IMG/VR virus record: IMGVR_UViG_3300042507_002545
Location: 33,989-97,988 of that record
Source: a virus
DNA length: 64,000 nucleotides
Reading direction: 5' to 3' (one strand)
A program made the position numbers and the translations under genes. The number at the start of each line of letters is the position of its first letter. Position 1 is the first letter of the stretch. The notes below the pieces were generated by a model. It saw only the letters and a list, made by a program, of their open reading frames with translations, was not told where the DNA came from and ran no database searches. Shown here piece after piece: positions 8,200 through 14,144 of this stretch.

Positions 8200-8403
8200 A
8201 TGAATAACTTTTTAAACTCGCTAGTAGGTCATACTGACCTATACCAAGCTAAAAAGCAGGTGATTCGTGAAATCATTGCTTTCACCAAGTTTCCCAAATC
8301 ACGCACAAGCCGTGAATTTCTTTGGGGCAAAGACATTCAAGAGCTTGCGGCAATGCACCGTGAGCTATTGACATACCAAACGGTGCAATTGGAAATCGCT
8401 TAG
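8200..8403 (+). CDS. 67-aa protein of unknown function, single-gene unit 1
   Basis: I chose ATG 8200 (MNNFLNSLVGHTDLYQAKKQ). The longer frame from 8107 would cover the stem-loops and promoter motif. The product is basic and helical, with many Lys/Arg residues around KFPKSRTSREFLWGKD, and could bind nucleic acid or a host protein. Its last codons and TAG stop form part of the terminator hairpin at 8392-8416. It is the first of five short units that each carry their own terminator. Confidence 0.7.
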   Translation: MNNFLNSLVGHTDLYQAKKQVIREIIAFTKFPKSRTSREFLWGKDIQELAAMHRELLTYQTVQLEIA

Positions 8404-8416
8404 GCGATTTCTTTTT
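8392..8416 (+). terminator. Intrinsic terminator with the stop codon in its loop
   Basis: GAAATCGC/GCGATTTC forms an 8-bp stem with loop TTAG, and the TAG is the stop of the upstream gene. Five T follow. The mini-hairpin TTGC-TTT-GCAA begins within the T tract (8415-8425). Confidence 0.85.
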
Positions 8417-8429
8417 GCTTTGCAATTAT

Positions 8430-8453
8430 TAATACAACATATCTTTCATAATC
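8430..8453 (+). promoter_or_regulatory. Repeated promoter-like motif, copy 2
   Basis: TAATACAACATATC is followed by TTTCATAATC and ends 6 nt before ATG 8460. It is nearly identical to copy 1 over 22 bases and follows the TTGC-TTT-GCAA mini-hairpin. Confidence 0.6.
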
Positions 8454-8459
8454 ATAATT

Positions 8460-8642
8460 ATGAAAAAGTTCATGTTAATCATTACAATTATCGCATGGCT
8501 AGACAGCCTTGCGCTAATCTTCATTACTAACACTTTGCCGCATATTAGCAGTAAACCATTCGTGAATGGCTTCCTGATATTCTGCGCAGGATTCATCTCG
8601 TACTTGATATACTATCAATTACGCGATATGAGAAAGGCTTAG
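8460..8642 (+). CDS. Small membrane protein, single-gene unit 2
   Basis: This 60-aa protein has two hydrophobic stretches (residues about 4-22 and 35-53) around a short polar turn and ends with the basic tail RDMRKA. It is probably a two-span inner membrane protein, similar in shape to superinfection-exclusion or holin-like proteins, but no family is recognised. Its TAG stop lies in the loop of the following terminator. Confidence 0.7.
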   Translation: MKKFMLIITIIAWLDSLALIFITNTLPHISSKPFVNGFLIFCAGFISYLIYYQLRDMRKA

Positions 8643-8655
8643 GCCTTTCTCTTTT
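8630..8655 (+). terminator. Intrinsic terminator with the stop codon in its loop
   Basis: GAGAAAGGC/GCCTTTCTC forms a 9-bp stem with loop TTAG, which again contains the stop codon. A T-rich tail follows, then TTGC-TGC-GCAA (8659-8669). Confidence 0.85.
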
Positions 8656-8673
8656 CTTTTGCTGCGCAATAGG

Positions 8674-8698
8674 TAATACACCATATACTAATAAAATC
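8674..8698 (+). promoter_or_regulatory. Repeated promoter-like motif, copy 3
   Basis: TAATACACCATATACTAATAAAATC matches the core motif, diverges in the middle, and keeps the final AATC. It lies 25 nt upstream of ATG 8723 and just after the mini-hairpin. Confidence 0.5.
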
Positions 8699-8722
8699 AG
8701 TTTCACTTAATTTAAATTTATC

Positions 8723-9094
8723 ATGGTAGAACCAATCAAAATTCAAATCTCGTTATCAGATTTATTAGACGTCATCAACGCAAGCAGCAATCCTATAGTT
8801 GCAGCTGCTGTTCTTGATGGCTCTTATGTAAGCCCACTTCAAGATAAAGATCTTGTAGGTCGCTTTCATAAGAACTTTAACATCAAGAAAGATGACGACA
8901 CGCGTGACCATTATTTGCTCTTGTTCCAAGGCTACAATAAATGGTCTGATGAGGTGACCTTTAAGAAAGATCACCCCAACGCGTGGTCCGGCAACAACAC
9001 CATGTCTTTAGCAGAATGGCGTGCTGCCTATGACTTTGAGCCTTCTACACTTGGCAAGGCTGATACCAAGGCATCAACCGTTGGCCAATTGTAA
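8723..9094 (+). CDS. Unknown 123-aa protein, single-gene unit 3
   Basis: The product (MVEPIKIQISLSDLLDVINA...) is mixed alpha/beta with no signal peptide, cysteine cluster or nucleotide-binding motif. The C-terminal half is Lys/Asp/Trp-rich. It has its own promoter-like motif and terminator, which suggests strong and independent expression. The family is not recognised. Confidence 0.75.
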   Translation: MVEPIKIQISLSDLLDVINASSNPIVAAAVLDGSYVSPLQDKDLVGRFHKNFNIKKDDDTRDHYLLLFQGYNKWSDEVTFKKDHPNAWSGNNTMSLAEWRAAYDFEPSTLGKADTKASTVGQL

Positions 9095-9101
9095 GGCTCA
9101 T

Positions 9102-9129
9102 GAAACCCCTTCGGGGGTTTCTTTTTTTT
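9102..9129 (+). terminator. Strong intrinsic terminator
   Basis: GAAACCCC/GGGGTTTC forms the stem with a TTCG tetraloop, followed by eight T. The mini-hairpin TTGC-TTC-GCAA follows at 9128-9138. Confidence 0.92.
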
Positions 9130-9143
9130 GCTTCGCAAATAGA

Positions 9144-9167
9144 TAATACTACATATCCTTGAAAATC
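9144..9167 (+). promoter_or_regulatory. Repeated promoter-like motif, copy 4
   Basis: TAATACTACATATCC is followed by TTGAAAATC, 14 nt upstream of ATG 9182. It has the same core as copies 1-3 and the same position just after a mini-hairpin. Confidence 0.55.
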
Positions 9168-9181
9168 AATTATCAAATTTT

Positions 9182-9592
9182 ATGAAAAATTTAACAATCA
9201 AATTTCAGCGTTCTTACCGCAAAGCAGGTAAAACGCCCGGCGCCCCTTCTCGCCTAATCTTCGTATATCTTGTAACTGGTACTGCAGAGCAGTTAACCGA
9301 GTTCCGCGATATCCAAAGCGCAAATCTGCGTGAAGATGAAAAGGGAAACCCTTTGTTCTTCACTAGCAGATATGCTGGCGAGACAGCGATGCTCACGCTT
9401 AACCATGCTGGTACTGACTACTATGTAGACAATACCGAGATGGATAAGCAGGCATCACTGGTTGAACAGTTTGGCGGTAATCTTGGTCAGGCAATTGCTA
9501 TGCAGATTGCTGCCCAAGCCACCGGCAAAGTTCAACAGGTCGCCCCCGCTGCGGTACCCGCTGACAAGACACAAGGTCTTGGCACCGTGTAA
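9182..9592 (+). CDS. Unknown conserved phage protein, paralogue A
   Basis: This 136-aa protein is clearly homologous to the 130-aa protein at 10030-10422. Shared blocks include EDEKGNPLFFTSRY and TEMDKQAS with QFGGNLGQA, and both end in GLGTV. I believe similar proteins are common in Bacteroidota phages without known function. The gene is richer in GC and C-ending codons than its neighbours, which fits high expression. The C-terminal Ala/Pro tail looks disordered. Role unknown; an abundant early nucleic-acid-binding or host-takeover protein is possible. Confidence 0.8.
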   Translation: MKNLTIKFQRSYRKAGKTPGAPSRLIFVYLVTGTAEQLTEFRDIQSANLREDEKGNPLFFTSRYAGETAMLTLNHAGTDYYVDNTEMDKQASLVEQFGGNLGQAIAMQIAAQATGKVQQVAPAAVPADKTQGLGTV

Positions 9593-9603
9593 CTACGCGG
9601 TAC

Positions 9604-9633
9604 ACCCTACTCTTCGGAGTAGGGTTTTTTTTT
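9604..9633 (+). terminator. Strong intrinsic terminator
   Basis: ACCCTACTC/GAGTAGGGT forms a 9-bp stem with a TTCG tetraloop and nine T. A TTGC-TCT-GCAA mini-hairpin follows at 9632-9642. Confidence 0.92.
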
Positions 9634-10029
9634 GCTCTGCAAGTTTTTATATACAAGTCTTGTCCAGTGTTACTTGTACAATAGTAATCGTATATAATTA
9701 TATCCGTAGGAAGCCGTAAATGTATACACGTATATAGTTATTATTGGATTCCTATGTATATACCTCTCCCGGGACACAGACACACTTATGCACTGATACA
9801 CAAGACATTAGCGTATTTGTATACTTGTATTCCTATTAACGCTCGCGCTTCGCGCTCGCTTTTTAATGCTTCGCATTTATTTTAGCTCGCTTCGCTCGCT
9901 TTATTCGCTACGCGAATTTTTTAGATACTACTCATCTTCGCTGCGCTCGATGAGTTCGCCGAGTACTGAGTACAGGTGAACCGGGTAAGCGTGAATAGTA
10001 ATCAATTTATAATCAATTAATTAGGGCTT
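9634..10029. repeat. Intergenic hairpin cluster
   Basis: There is no gene. Between 9841 and 9960 several short GC-rich stems with TTC or TAC loops follow one another: GCGC-TTC-GCGC (9845-9855), AATGC-TTC-GCATT (9865-9877), ATTCGC-TAC-GCGAAT with six T (9903-9922) and ACTCATC/GATGAGT (9930-9955). The words GCTTCGC and GCTCGCTTT recur. The GTAC/GTAC repeat follows near 9964. No copy of the TAATACNNCATAT motif precedes ATG 10030, so this unit must be expressed differently or by read-through. Confidence 0.6.
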
Positions 10030-10422
10030 ATGAGCACACTACAATTGACATTTGCGCGCCAGTATCGCAAGAAAACTACTGGCAAGTTGGTATTCGTGTA
10101 TAACGTGAAGGGCACTGCCGCACAGTTAGATGAGTACCGTGATGCACAGGGAAGTTTCCTTGTGGAAGATGAGAAAGGACAACCATTGTTCTTTACATCT
10201 CGCTATGTGGGTGAGGTTTGCCCGCTTGTTGCTAACCATAACGGGGACGGATTCTATGCCGACACCACGGAGATGGACAAGCAAGCTGCGATGGTGCAGC
10301 AGTTTGGTGGTAATTTGGGCCAAGCGTTGGCTGCACAGATTGCTGCAAGCGTTGCGGGTAAAGGTGCTGCTACCTCACAAGTGGCAAGTGCACCAGTGTC
10401 TAAGGGATTAGGCACAGTTTAA
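10030..10422 (+). CDS. Unknown conserved phage protein, paralogue B
   Basis: This 130-aa paralogue of the 9182-9592 product has EDEKGQPLFFTSRY, TEMDKQAAMVQQFGGNLGQA and the same GLGTV end. The N-terminus (MSTLQLTFARQYRKK) is basic. It too is GC-richer than most of the window and has its own terminator. Tandem duplication with retained ends suggests two related but distinct targets or expression times. Function unknown. Confidence 0.8.
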   Translation: MSTLQLTFARQYRKKTTGKLVFVYNVKGTAAQLDEYRDAQGSFLVEDEKGQPLFFTSRYVGEVCPLVANHNGDGFYADTTEMDKQAAMVQQFGGNLGQALAAQIAASVAGKGAATSQVASAPVSKGLGTV

Positions 10423-10438
10423 TGCTAACTAATTGAGT

Positions 10439-10482
10439 ATCAGTGTGTTTGTGAGTTAATAACACACTGATGCTCTTTCTTA
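10439..10482 (+). terminator. Terminator of paralogue B
   Basis: ATCAGTGTGTT/AACACACTGAT forms an 11-bp stem (10439-10449 and 10461-10471), followed by a T-rich stretch. Confidence 0.75.
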
Positions 10483-10724
10483 TTAGTATTGCAATGTACA
10501 ATGAAGTGCGACAAATGAACGCGCACTAGATAGCTAAGGGATTGTAGTACGAGTACTCTTCCCTGTATTAATGCATCATAACTTACTTCACAAGGGTAAG
10601 CAGTTGTAATAGAATTCCTAATGGAGAACAAGTTTAGATACTTGACGTCTAGTTATCCTACATGGTATTACAACTGAATGCAGAGTGGTACAATAGAATG
10701 TTTAACCCCTTAATCTTTATTACT
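10483..10724 (+). other. Structured non-coding leader
   Basis: There is no clear gene in this 240-bp gap. AGGGA/TCCCT (10537-10564) encloses AGTAC/GTACT. An 11-bp perfect inverted repeat, CAGTTGTAATA/TATTACAACTG, spans 10601-10676 around a 54-nt interior. It ends 48 nt before ATG 10725 and could be a 5' leader structure or a protein-binding site. Confidence 0.45.
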
Positions 10725-10955
10725 ATGGAGTTTGAATACTCAAGTGTTACAAGTGCAGGTTATATATCGGCCTCTGAAGTTAGTTCTTCCGATGTACTTC
10801 CCGCTAAAGAGTTGCTTATGTCAAACTGCAGGCCTTATAAGTTTTACCAAGTGGTTGAGCATATGGCTAATGGTTCCGTTGCTTGTATAGACCAGGATTG
10901 TAATCCTGTATCTTTATCTATAAATGATGTAGCAATTGTTAATTGGTATGAGTAA
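10725..10955 (+). CDS. Small unknown protein
   Basis: I chose ATG 10725 (MEFEYSSVTSAGYISASEVS, 76 aa). Earlier in-frame ATGs at 10698 and 10662 are possible, but the latter overlaps the 11-bp inverted repeat. The protein has a hydrophobic centre, two cysteines and no recognised motif. Its stop region overlaps the next gene's start (10948). Confidence 0.55.
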   Translation: MEFEYSSVTSAGYISASEVSSSDVLPAKELLMSNCRPYKFYQVVEHMANGSVACIDQDCNPVSLSINDVAIVNWYE

Positions 10956-11136
10956 GTTGATTTTGTTTTTCTACTTGTTAACCGGGAAGGTTGAGAAGGT
11001 AGACGGATTGTATACGATACATACTACTGAGAGTTCTGTTATTGAGTACGCTTGTGAGGGTGAAGTATTAGAGTATATAGAGACAGGTGTCTTTAGATAT
11101 GATGATAACCTCGCAAAGCCTGGTGAGTTGGAATAG
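10948..11136 (+). CDS. Small protein with hydrophobic N-terminus
   Basis: Starting from ATG 10948, this 62-aa protein (MSKLILFFYLLTGKVEKVDG) has a short hydrophobic N-terminus and an acidic remainder. The start overlaps the previous stop by 8 nt, so the genes are probably coupled. A hairpin terminator follows at once. Function unknown. Confidence 0.6.
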   Translation: MSKLILFFYLLTGKVEKVDGLYTIHTTESSVIEYACEGEVLEYIETGVFRYDDNLAKPGELE

Positions 11137-11137
11137 G

Positions 11138-11190
11138 TAGGAAGCCGGGGTTTTTGATGATGATTTTCCCCGGCGTTCCTATATTTTTGA
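11138..11190 (+). terminator. Terminator
   Basis: TAGGAA-GCCGGGG pairs with CCCCGGC-GTTCCTA with one bulge (11138-11182). The loop is T-rich, and ATATTTTTG follows. Confidence 0.75.
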
Positions 11191-11194
11191 AAAA

Positions 11195-11590
11195 ATGTTT
11201 AACTTAATACTTAATACCGTGGAAAAGAAAGGTTTTATTATGGGCTTGGTTATAGCCTCATGTGTATGGATTACTACTATTGTATTGATTCTACGCACAC
11301 AAGATAACCCGATAATCATAGAGAAATGTGACTTTACTGAAGATGACATTATAGACACAGAGTTTGAACAACTGATGATTAACACTCGTGTTAATGCTTA
11401 TGCGCATGGTTATTATACCTGTTTACGGGATACAAGACCTGATATACATATGGCATATATGTCTTGTATTGTGCAATTAGAAACAGTACAGGGTGATGAA
11501 GCATTTAACGCTATTGTTGATGCTGAATGTTCAAATCGTGGTCTGAGTGTTGAAGACAAGGAATATTTACGTACTCTATTATTAGATTAA
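11195..11590 (+). CDS. Membrane-anchored protein of unknown function
   Basis: This 131-aa protein has one transmembrane helix at residues about 15-33 (GFIMGLVIASCVWITTIVLI). An acidic, mostly helical soluble domain with four cysteines follows. Given the short N-terminus it is probably a signal-anchor protein, but its orientation is uncertain. It is separated by 1 nt from the next gene. Confidence 0.65.
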   Translation: MFNLILNTVEKKGFIMGLVIASCVWITTIVLILRTQDNPIIIEKCDFTEDDIIDTEFEQLMINTRVNAYAHGYYTCLRDTRPDIHMAYMSCIVQLETVQGDEAFNAIVDAECSNRGLSVEDKEYLRTLLLD

Positions 11591-11591
11591 A

Positions 11592-11810
11592 ATGACAAGA
11601 GAACTTGCTAGAATTAAGACCATACAGAAGTTTACTAACTTACTTGATGGCACGTTGTTACCAGGATATAGTGTGGCTCAAGTAATTAGTTACTATGAGT
11701 CACAGCTTCTTGGTGTCCCTACTGATAATATTAGTAGGGTAGATGGTATCACCGCCAACTTCATGGAGGATTATATAAATAATCTCGATGATGGTGATCA
11801 AATATTGTAA
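11592..11810 (+). CDS. Small unknown protein
   Basis: The 72-aa product (MTRELARIKTIQKFTNLLDG) is helical and acidic at its C-terminus, with no motif. It starts 1 nt after the previous stop, and its stop lies 5 nt before the structured RNA region. Confidence 0.6.
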   Translation: MTRELARIKTIQKFTNLLDGTLLPGYSVAQVISYYESQLLGVPTDNISRVDGITANFMEDYINNLDDGDQIL

Positions 11811-11815
11811 AGCGA

Positions 11816-11876
11816 AGAATGCATACAGCACTATAAACAAACTATGGTAAAGTTAAAACGCATTCTGTATCTTTAC
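11816..11876 (+). ncRNA. Pseudoknotted RNA element A (CAGCAC motif)
   Basis: Two interleaved helices give an H-type pseudoknot: S1 AGAATGC/GCATTCT (11816-11822, 11860-11866) and S2 GTAAAG/CTTTAC (11847-11852, 11871-11876). The first loop contains CAGCACTATAAA (11826-11837). Elements B and C have the same order, the same loop motif and similar loop length but different stem sequences, so pairing is kept while sequence changes. No protein is encoded here. Cis-regulator or trans-acting RNA is undecided. Confidence 0.6.
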
Positions 11877-11881
11877 AATCT

Positions 11882-11986
11882 ATTATGTGTTTAGTTGTAG
11901 GTAGCAATACCATTTAAAGATGTGAATACTATATTTAGAGCGGGTGCTTAACACATCCCAAGTATAGTTACAACTAAATGCATAAT
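11882..11986 (+). ncRNA. 105-nt RNA candidate closed by an 18-bp terminal stem (Y-RNA-like shape)
   Basis: 11882-11899 pairs with 11969-11986 over 18 bp, two of them G-U. Inside are a GGTA-GCAA-TACC hairpin with a GNRA loop (11900-11911) and a possible pseudoknot of GATGTG/CACATC (11919-11924, 11952-11957) with ATACT/AGTAT (11926-11930, 11961-11965). A small hairpin GCCC-ATAA-GGGC follows at 11995-12006. Y RNAs bound by Ro60 also have paired 5' and 3' ends, and a Ro60-like gene lies downstream; the link is inferred. Confidence 0.55.
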
Positions 11987-12233
11987 TATTTATAGCCCAT
12001 AAGGGCAAATTTTAAAATTATATACCTTACATTATTCAATTGAAGTTAAATGGTGACGCCTATAATCTATTAGGCTATGTGTATTTACCCGAAGGTCAGT
12101 CTACCGGGATATTGCAGGAATGTAATAGTTACACAAATGATTGGTAAAAGAACTGTGACAGGTTCTAACCAAAGGTCGTTTGAAAGTTAAGGGTGCATGT
12201 CAAAGCACCGCAAGCTTGTTCTTATGTTAGTGA
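11987..12233 (+). other. Middle part of the structured non-coding region
   Basis: There is no gene. Successive small stems are seen: GCCC/GGGC (11995-12006), GCCTA/TAGGC (12058-12075), CCCG/CGGG (12088-12108), TGTAA/TTACA (12121-12133), a two-part hairpin TTGGT/ACCAA around AGAAC/GTTCT (12141-12172) and GGTGC/GCACC (12192-12209). Together with the flanking elements this looks like one long ornate RNA or a tandem set of RNAs. Confidence 0.45.
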
Positions 12234-12292
12234 AGGATAGTTCAGCACTATAAAAACTACAATTATAAGGTTAAACAACTATTCTGTTTAAC
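12234..12292 (+). ncRNA. Pseudoknotted RNA element B (CAGCAC motif)
   Basis: This is the clearest of the three elements. S1 pairs 12234-12242 with 12277-12285 (9 bp, one G-U). S2, GTTAAAC/GTTTAAC, pairs 12270-12276 with 12286-12292 (7 bp, perfect). The order S1, S2, S1', S2' is a compact H-type pseudoknot with almost no spacer. The first loop opens directly with CAGCACTATAAA (12243-12254). Stem bases differ from those of A and C. Confidence 0.65.
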
Positions 12293-12314
12293 ATAAGAGC
12301 ATTTAGCACATGAA

Positions 12315-12458
12315 AGAATGAATCAGCACTGTAAAAAAATTACAATGCACGAGACAATAAAAGTCTCAAGGGAAAGGTAGGCCACAACAAGTTAGTTGTT
12401 AGGCTCTCTTCATTCTGTTGTATGTGCAAAAGCCTAGTAGTGATACTCGTGGCCTGCC
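12315..12458 (+). ncRNA. Pseudoknotted RNA element C with an extra branched domain
   Basis: S1 AGAATGAA/TTCATTCT (12315-12322, 12409-12416) and S2 TGCAC/GTGCA (12346-12350, 12424-12428) interleave. The loop has CAGCACTGTAAA (12324-12335) and is 23 nt, against 24 and 27 in A and B. An added domain has GAGAC/GTCTC (12351-12367) and a 10-bp stem GGTAGGCCAC/GTGGCCTGCC (12376-12385, 12449-12458) around AACAA/TTGTT and AGTA-GTGA-TACT hairpins. It ends 37 nt before the chosen start of the Ro60-like gene. Confidence 0.6.
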
Positions 12459-12495
12459 AATCTTAAATTATTGTTTAACCAAAACCCTTTACGCA

Positions 12496-13884
12496 ATGGA
12501 TAATTTTACCAACGCAATGTTTTCTAATGATAGTCTTACCAATAACGGCGCAGTTACTCATAGTACTGCAGGTAATTACTGTCTTGACCTGTTCTTTTTA
12601 GCAGGTGCGAGCCGTTTTATGTCTGAAGAAGATATCTTAAAAGCATTTATCAAGGCTTATCGTGAAGATAAGTTAACTGCTATTAAGATTCTATTTTGGG
12701 CACGCGATGCACGTGGTGGTGCAGGGGAGAAGAGATTCTTCCAAGTGATAATGAGAAATCTATTAGTAGCAGACCCTGAAGTATATGAGCAAATTGCTAT
12801 ACATATACCAACGTTTGGCTATTGGAAAGATATATTCATCATTGAAAGACCAACTGATAATACCCTTAATTGGTTGAGTATTCAACTGAAAGAGAATGAG
12901 AATGCTAATCTATTGGCTAAATGGTTCCCTCGCAAGGGTGAATGGTTTGTGGCAATGCATAAGTATCTTGGTGTATCAGCAGGTACATTCCGTAGAAGAC
13001 TTACTTCTATGTCTAATACCGTAGAGCAAAAGATGTGTGCTAATGATTGGGAATCTATTTCTTATTCACAAGTACCTTCTGTTGCAGGTAAGAGATATGC
13101 CCAGTCCTTTACTAAACACGATTATGTAAGATACGCCTCTTATATTAGCGATGTTATGGAAGGTAAGGAGAAGATTAATGCTTCAGTATTATTCCCAAGT
13201 GACCTTGTAGCAAAAGTATTTACAGAGCATGATACCTTTGCATACAATGCTATGTGGAAGAATCTTCCTAACTATATGGAAGGTTGTACTGAAAGAATCT
13301 TACCTGTTTGCGATGTTAGTGGTAGTATGACGGGACAACCTATGGAAGTATCTATAGGATTGGGCCTCTATATCAGTGAGCGCAATGAAGGTCCTTTCAA
13401 GGATTTAGTGTTGACATTTAGTGAATCACCGCAATTTCATAAGATAAGCGGTATGACATTAAGTGAGAAAGCACATAATCTTAGACAGGCTGATTGGGGT
13501 ATGAATACGGATTTAACCAAAACATTCACAGTGTTACTAGATCGTGCTGTTGCAGGTAAAGTAGCACAGGAAGATATGCCTACCAAGTTACTGATTATTA
13601 GTGACATGGAGTTTGACCAAGCCTGTGGTAAGCGTACTAACTTTGATACTATCAAGGATATGTATGCACACTGCGGTTATGAGATGCCGGGTATAATCTT
13701 TTGGAATGTTAATGGTCGCCTCGGTAATGTACCTGTGAAGGCTAACACACCAAACACTGCCCTTGTTAGCGGGTATAGTCCAAGTATTATTACAAATATC
13801 TTGGGCGGTAAGGATTTGAGTCCTATAAGTGTGATGATGGAAACTATTGGCAATGTGAGATACAACTGTATCAAACTTGACTAA
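12496..13884 (+). CDS. DUF2828 / Ro60 (TROVE)-like vWA protein
   Basis: I chose ATG 12496 (MDNFTNAMF..., 462 aa). An upstream TTG at 12418 would put 26 codons over the RNA stem. The N-terminal half matches the DUF2828 pattern: LTNNGAV, LDLFFLAGA, ARDARGGAGEK and IPTFGYWKDIFII. The C-terminal half is a vWA domain with the MIDAS motif DVSGS and a later LLIISDMEFD. Ro60/TROVE proteins have the same plan, an RNA-binding helical ring plus vWA, and bind Y RNAs and misfolded RNA. DUF2828's kinship to TROVE is from general knowledge and the RNA-binding role is inferred. A terminator follows. Confidence 0.85.
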   Translation: MDNFTNAMFSNDSLTNNGAVTHSTAGNYCLDLFFLAGASRFMSEEDILKAFIKAYREDKLTAIKILFWARDARGGAGEKRFFQVIMRNLLVADPEVYEQIAIHIPTFGYWKDIFIIERPTDNTLNWLSIQLKENENANLLAKWFPRKGEWFVAMHKYLGVSAGTFRRRLTSMSNTVEQKMCANDWESISYSQVPSVAGKRYAQSFTKHDYVRYASYISDVMEGKEKINASVLFPSDLVAKVFTEHDTFAYNAMWKNLPNYMEGCTERILPVCDVSGSMTGQPMEVSIGLGLYISERNEGPFKDLVLTFSESPQFHKISGMTLSEKAHNLRQADWGMNTDLTKTFTVLLDRAVAGKVAQEDMPTKLLIISDMEFDQACGKRTNFDTIKDMYAHCGYEMPGIIFWNVNGRLGNVPVKANTPNTALVSGYSPSIITNILGGKDLSPISVMMETIGNVRYNCIKLD

Positions 13885-13896
13885 TTATATAATCTT

Positions 13897-13930
13897 AAAA
13901 GGGTGCGGGAACTATCTCGTACCCTTTTTT
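13897..13930 (+). terminator. Terminator of the Ro60-like gene
   Basis: AAAAGGGTGCGGGA/TCTCGTACCCTTTT forms a 14-bp stem with two G-U pairs and loop ACTA, ending in a T run. Confidence 0.88.
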
Positions 13931-13964
13931 ATTTCAATAAAGTAAATTTTAAACTGTTATATAT

Positions 13965-14144
13965 ATGAGCAAGATGCTTATTACAATTGAAGTTAGTATG
14001 CAGGATCTCTGGAAGCATACAGCACCACGTGTTGAGAGAAATAAAAAAAAGTATTACCGTAAACGTAAGCACAAAAAGCATGACGACACAAGTAGAAGTG
14101 AAGACAAAAGTTACTCTTATAGAGGACATAAACAAAGGCATTAA
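13965..14144 (+). CDS. Small basic protein
   Basis: This 59-aa frame (MSKMLITIEVSMQDLWKHTA...) is very Lys/Arg/His-rich in its second half, which suggests nucleic-acid binding. It overlaps the next gene by 65 nt in another frame. The first genuine ATG after the terminator supports it. An A8 run at 14043-14050 could cause slippage into the overlapping frame. Confidence 0.55.
   Translation: MSKMLITIEVSMQDLWKHTAPRVERNKKKYYRKRKHKKHDDTSRSEDKSYSYRGHKQRH

Noticed and set aside
8430-8445. T7-type promoter (TAATAC start)
   Set aside because: Only the first six bases match the T7 consensus; the rest (AACATATC) does not, and no T7-like RNA polymerase gene is seen.
12141-12172. GGTTCTAACC hairpin resembling a tRNA T-arm
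   Set aside because: No acceptor, D-arm or anticodon arm can be fitted around it, so it is a plain hairpin in the structured region.
12235-12265. Similarity of element B to a preQ1-I riboswitch (ATAGT-TCAGC-ACTAT then AAAAACTA)
   Set aside because: The small stem is absent from elements A and C, which keep only the CAGCAC word and the larger pseudoknot, so the resemblance is probably chance.
11816-12458. Group I intron core (P3/P7-like interleaved helices)
   Set aside because: The conserved core sequences of group I introns are not seen, and no split gene flanks the region.
12418-12495. TTG start extension of the Ro60-like protein
   Set aside because: It would translate through half of the 10-bp RNA stem, and the residues do not resemble the start of DUF2828 proteins; ATG 12496 fits better.
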